This document shows positions 61,242 through 64,000 of a DNA stretch of 64,000 nt, in pieces. Numbering within the stretch: position 1 is the stretch's first letter; each line of letters begins with the position of its first letter. Both the position numbers and the translations under genes were made by a program. The DNA is from Hymenopellis radicata (lineage: Eukaryota; Basidiomycota; Agaricomycetes; Agaricales; Physalacriaceae). Under the pieces are notes generated by a model, which worked only from the letters and a program-made list of their open reading frames with translations, did not search any database and was not told where the DNA came from. The stretch is from the NCBI GenBank assembly GCA_015501595.1, contig JADNRX010000002.1:124001-188000 (forward strand). Direction: 5' to 3'.

Positions 61242-61962
61242 ATGGGTTTTAGGTCGAGCCTCGTCGTCTGCGTGACCAGCTTTCTGCTTGGTGAGTTCAA
61301 GTTGCTTACAACCACCCCAACCACAACTGACCCGAGTTCTAGGTTCCCTCTTCACCCACTGGATAGCAGACTCCCTGACCCTCTGGAAATCCCCAGTCAC
61401 AGACGAGCACCTATGGACAGCCGCATCCTACTACTCTATTCTCGCACATGGCCCTGCGGAAATGTACTACGTCCTCGCCGTCATCGTCGGCATCGGTGCC
61501 ATCACTATCCTCTTGAGCCTCCGCGATGGCGAGGCTGGAAATCTCATGTTTGACGGCGGCAGCATCTGTAAGTGCAATTCCCTGTCTGTCCTTCGTCGTC
61601 TCACACCGACCAACAGTCCTATTCGCTACCACCATTTCCATGTATCTGTATTCAGTGGTGCCAGGTACGCGCTTGTTATTTCCTAATAGCTCAAGCCCTC
61701 AACTTGAAAAGTCGTGTTTTCTTCTTTTACTTCCTTGCCAACCCATAAAATCATGGATCCCTTCCCCAAATCTCTGCGAAGCGCGACCCTCGATCTCGCG
61801 TCGAGTAATCTTATATGCAGCGTCGCCTTAACCGGGGTCTTGGCATTACAAGCGGGCAGGTTTTGGGCAGAGACGTACGACGTGGACACGGAAATTTCAG
61901 AGAGCGATTCGGAGGAGCCAAAACAATCTCGTAGCAGAGGCAAGACACCGGTCCCCACTTAG
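61242..61962 (+). CDS. SHR3: ER packaging chaperone of the SHR3 family
   Basis: Exon 1 encodes MGFRSSLVVCVTSFLLG, a first membrane segment. Exon 2 gives SLFTHWIADSLTLWKSPVTD, SYYSILAHGPAEMYYVLAVI, VGIGAITILLSLRDGEAGNL and FDGGSI. The next exon adds LFATTISMYLYSVVP, and the last exon has DLASSNLICSVALTGVLAL followed by an acidic Ser-rich cytosolic tail ending at 61962. Four membrane segments and a charged C-terminal tail are the SHR3 plan. SHR3 prevents aggregation of amino-acid permeases in the ER and promotes their COPII packaging. It could therefore affect amino-acid uptake, but the PTR2 transporter in this window belongs to another family. Three introns splice in frame. Confidence 0.9.
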
Positions 61963-62087
61963 TGTTTTCACTTTTTTGGACGTGTATTATATCTCAACAC
62001 ATTTCTTCGCGAGTTGGATATTTCGCTATGTATTAAATGATTCTATCCTCAACGATAATAATCGAACGTCTATACCGGGGGCCTCTA

Positions 62088-64000
<1,913 letters not shown>

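Overview
The window is nuclear DNA of a filamentous basidiomycete, most likely an Agaricomycete. Genes are interrupted by many short introns of about 45-65 bp with GT..AG ends, and intergenic spaces are small. The gene set is fungal: a Zn2Cys6 regulator, SHR3, a PTR2-type peptide transporter, a GMC oxidoreductase and Ser/Pro-rich disordered proteins. No operons, CRISPR arrays, rRNA or recognisable tRNA genes were seen.

Layout, left to right: a 2OG-Fe(II) oxygenase cut by the left edge (-); a poorly resolved hypothetical gene (-); a METTL21/EFM-type lysine methyltransferase (-) head-to-head with a Rho guanine-nucleotide exchange factor (+); a 1.5-kb gene-poor stretch; CDP-diacylglycerol-serine phosphatidyltransferase (-); DNA primase large subunit PRI2 (-) with a 0.4-kb foldback/MITE-like element just upstream of its start; a long disordered protein (-); a USP7-type deubiquitinase (+); SEC66 (-) head-to-head with mitochondrial citrate synthase (+); a Pro/Gly/Gln-rich unknown (-) head-to-head with PP2A regulatory subunit B56 (+); a PTR2 transporter (-); DDB1 (-) head-to-head with splicing factor SPF45 (+); a secreted GMC oxidoreductase (+) with a 0.8-kb intron carrying an apparent inserted element; a TBC1D5-like Rab-GAP (-); a PrtT-like Zn2Cys6 factor (-); a secreted PhoD-like phosphatase (+); cytosolic Hsp70 (-); a Pro-rich unknown (+); a small His-rich unknown (-); a RsfS/Iojap-like mitochondrial protein (-) head-to-head with SHR3 (+); and LETM1 (-), cut by the right edge.

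The genes are mostly unrelated housekeeping functions: translation and mitochondria, ubiquitin, splicing, replication, trafficking and lipid synthesis. I see no biosynthetic cluster. Head-to-head pairs with 75-190 bp between start codons are the dominant arrangement.

The most striking anomaly is a recurrent loss of one base inside otherwise well conserved coding regions. It occurs twice in Hsp70 and also in B56, PRI2, RhoGEF, PTR2, SEC66, the RsfS-like gene and others. Every break has the same sense (one base missing) and essential genes are hit, so I read them as assembly or sequencing errors rather than decay. The other notable items are two mobile-element-like structures, an 8-nt micro-exon in PhoD and a run of 30-42 nt exons in citrate synthase.
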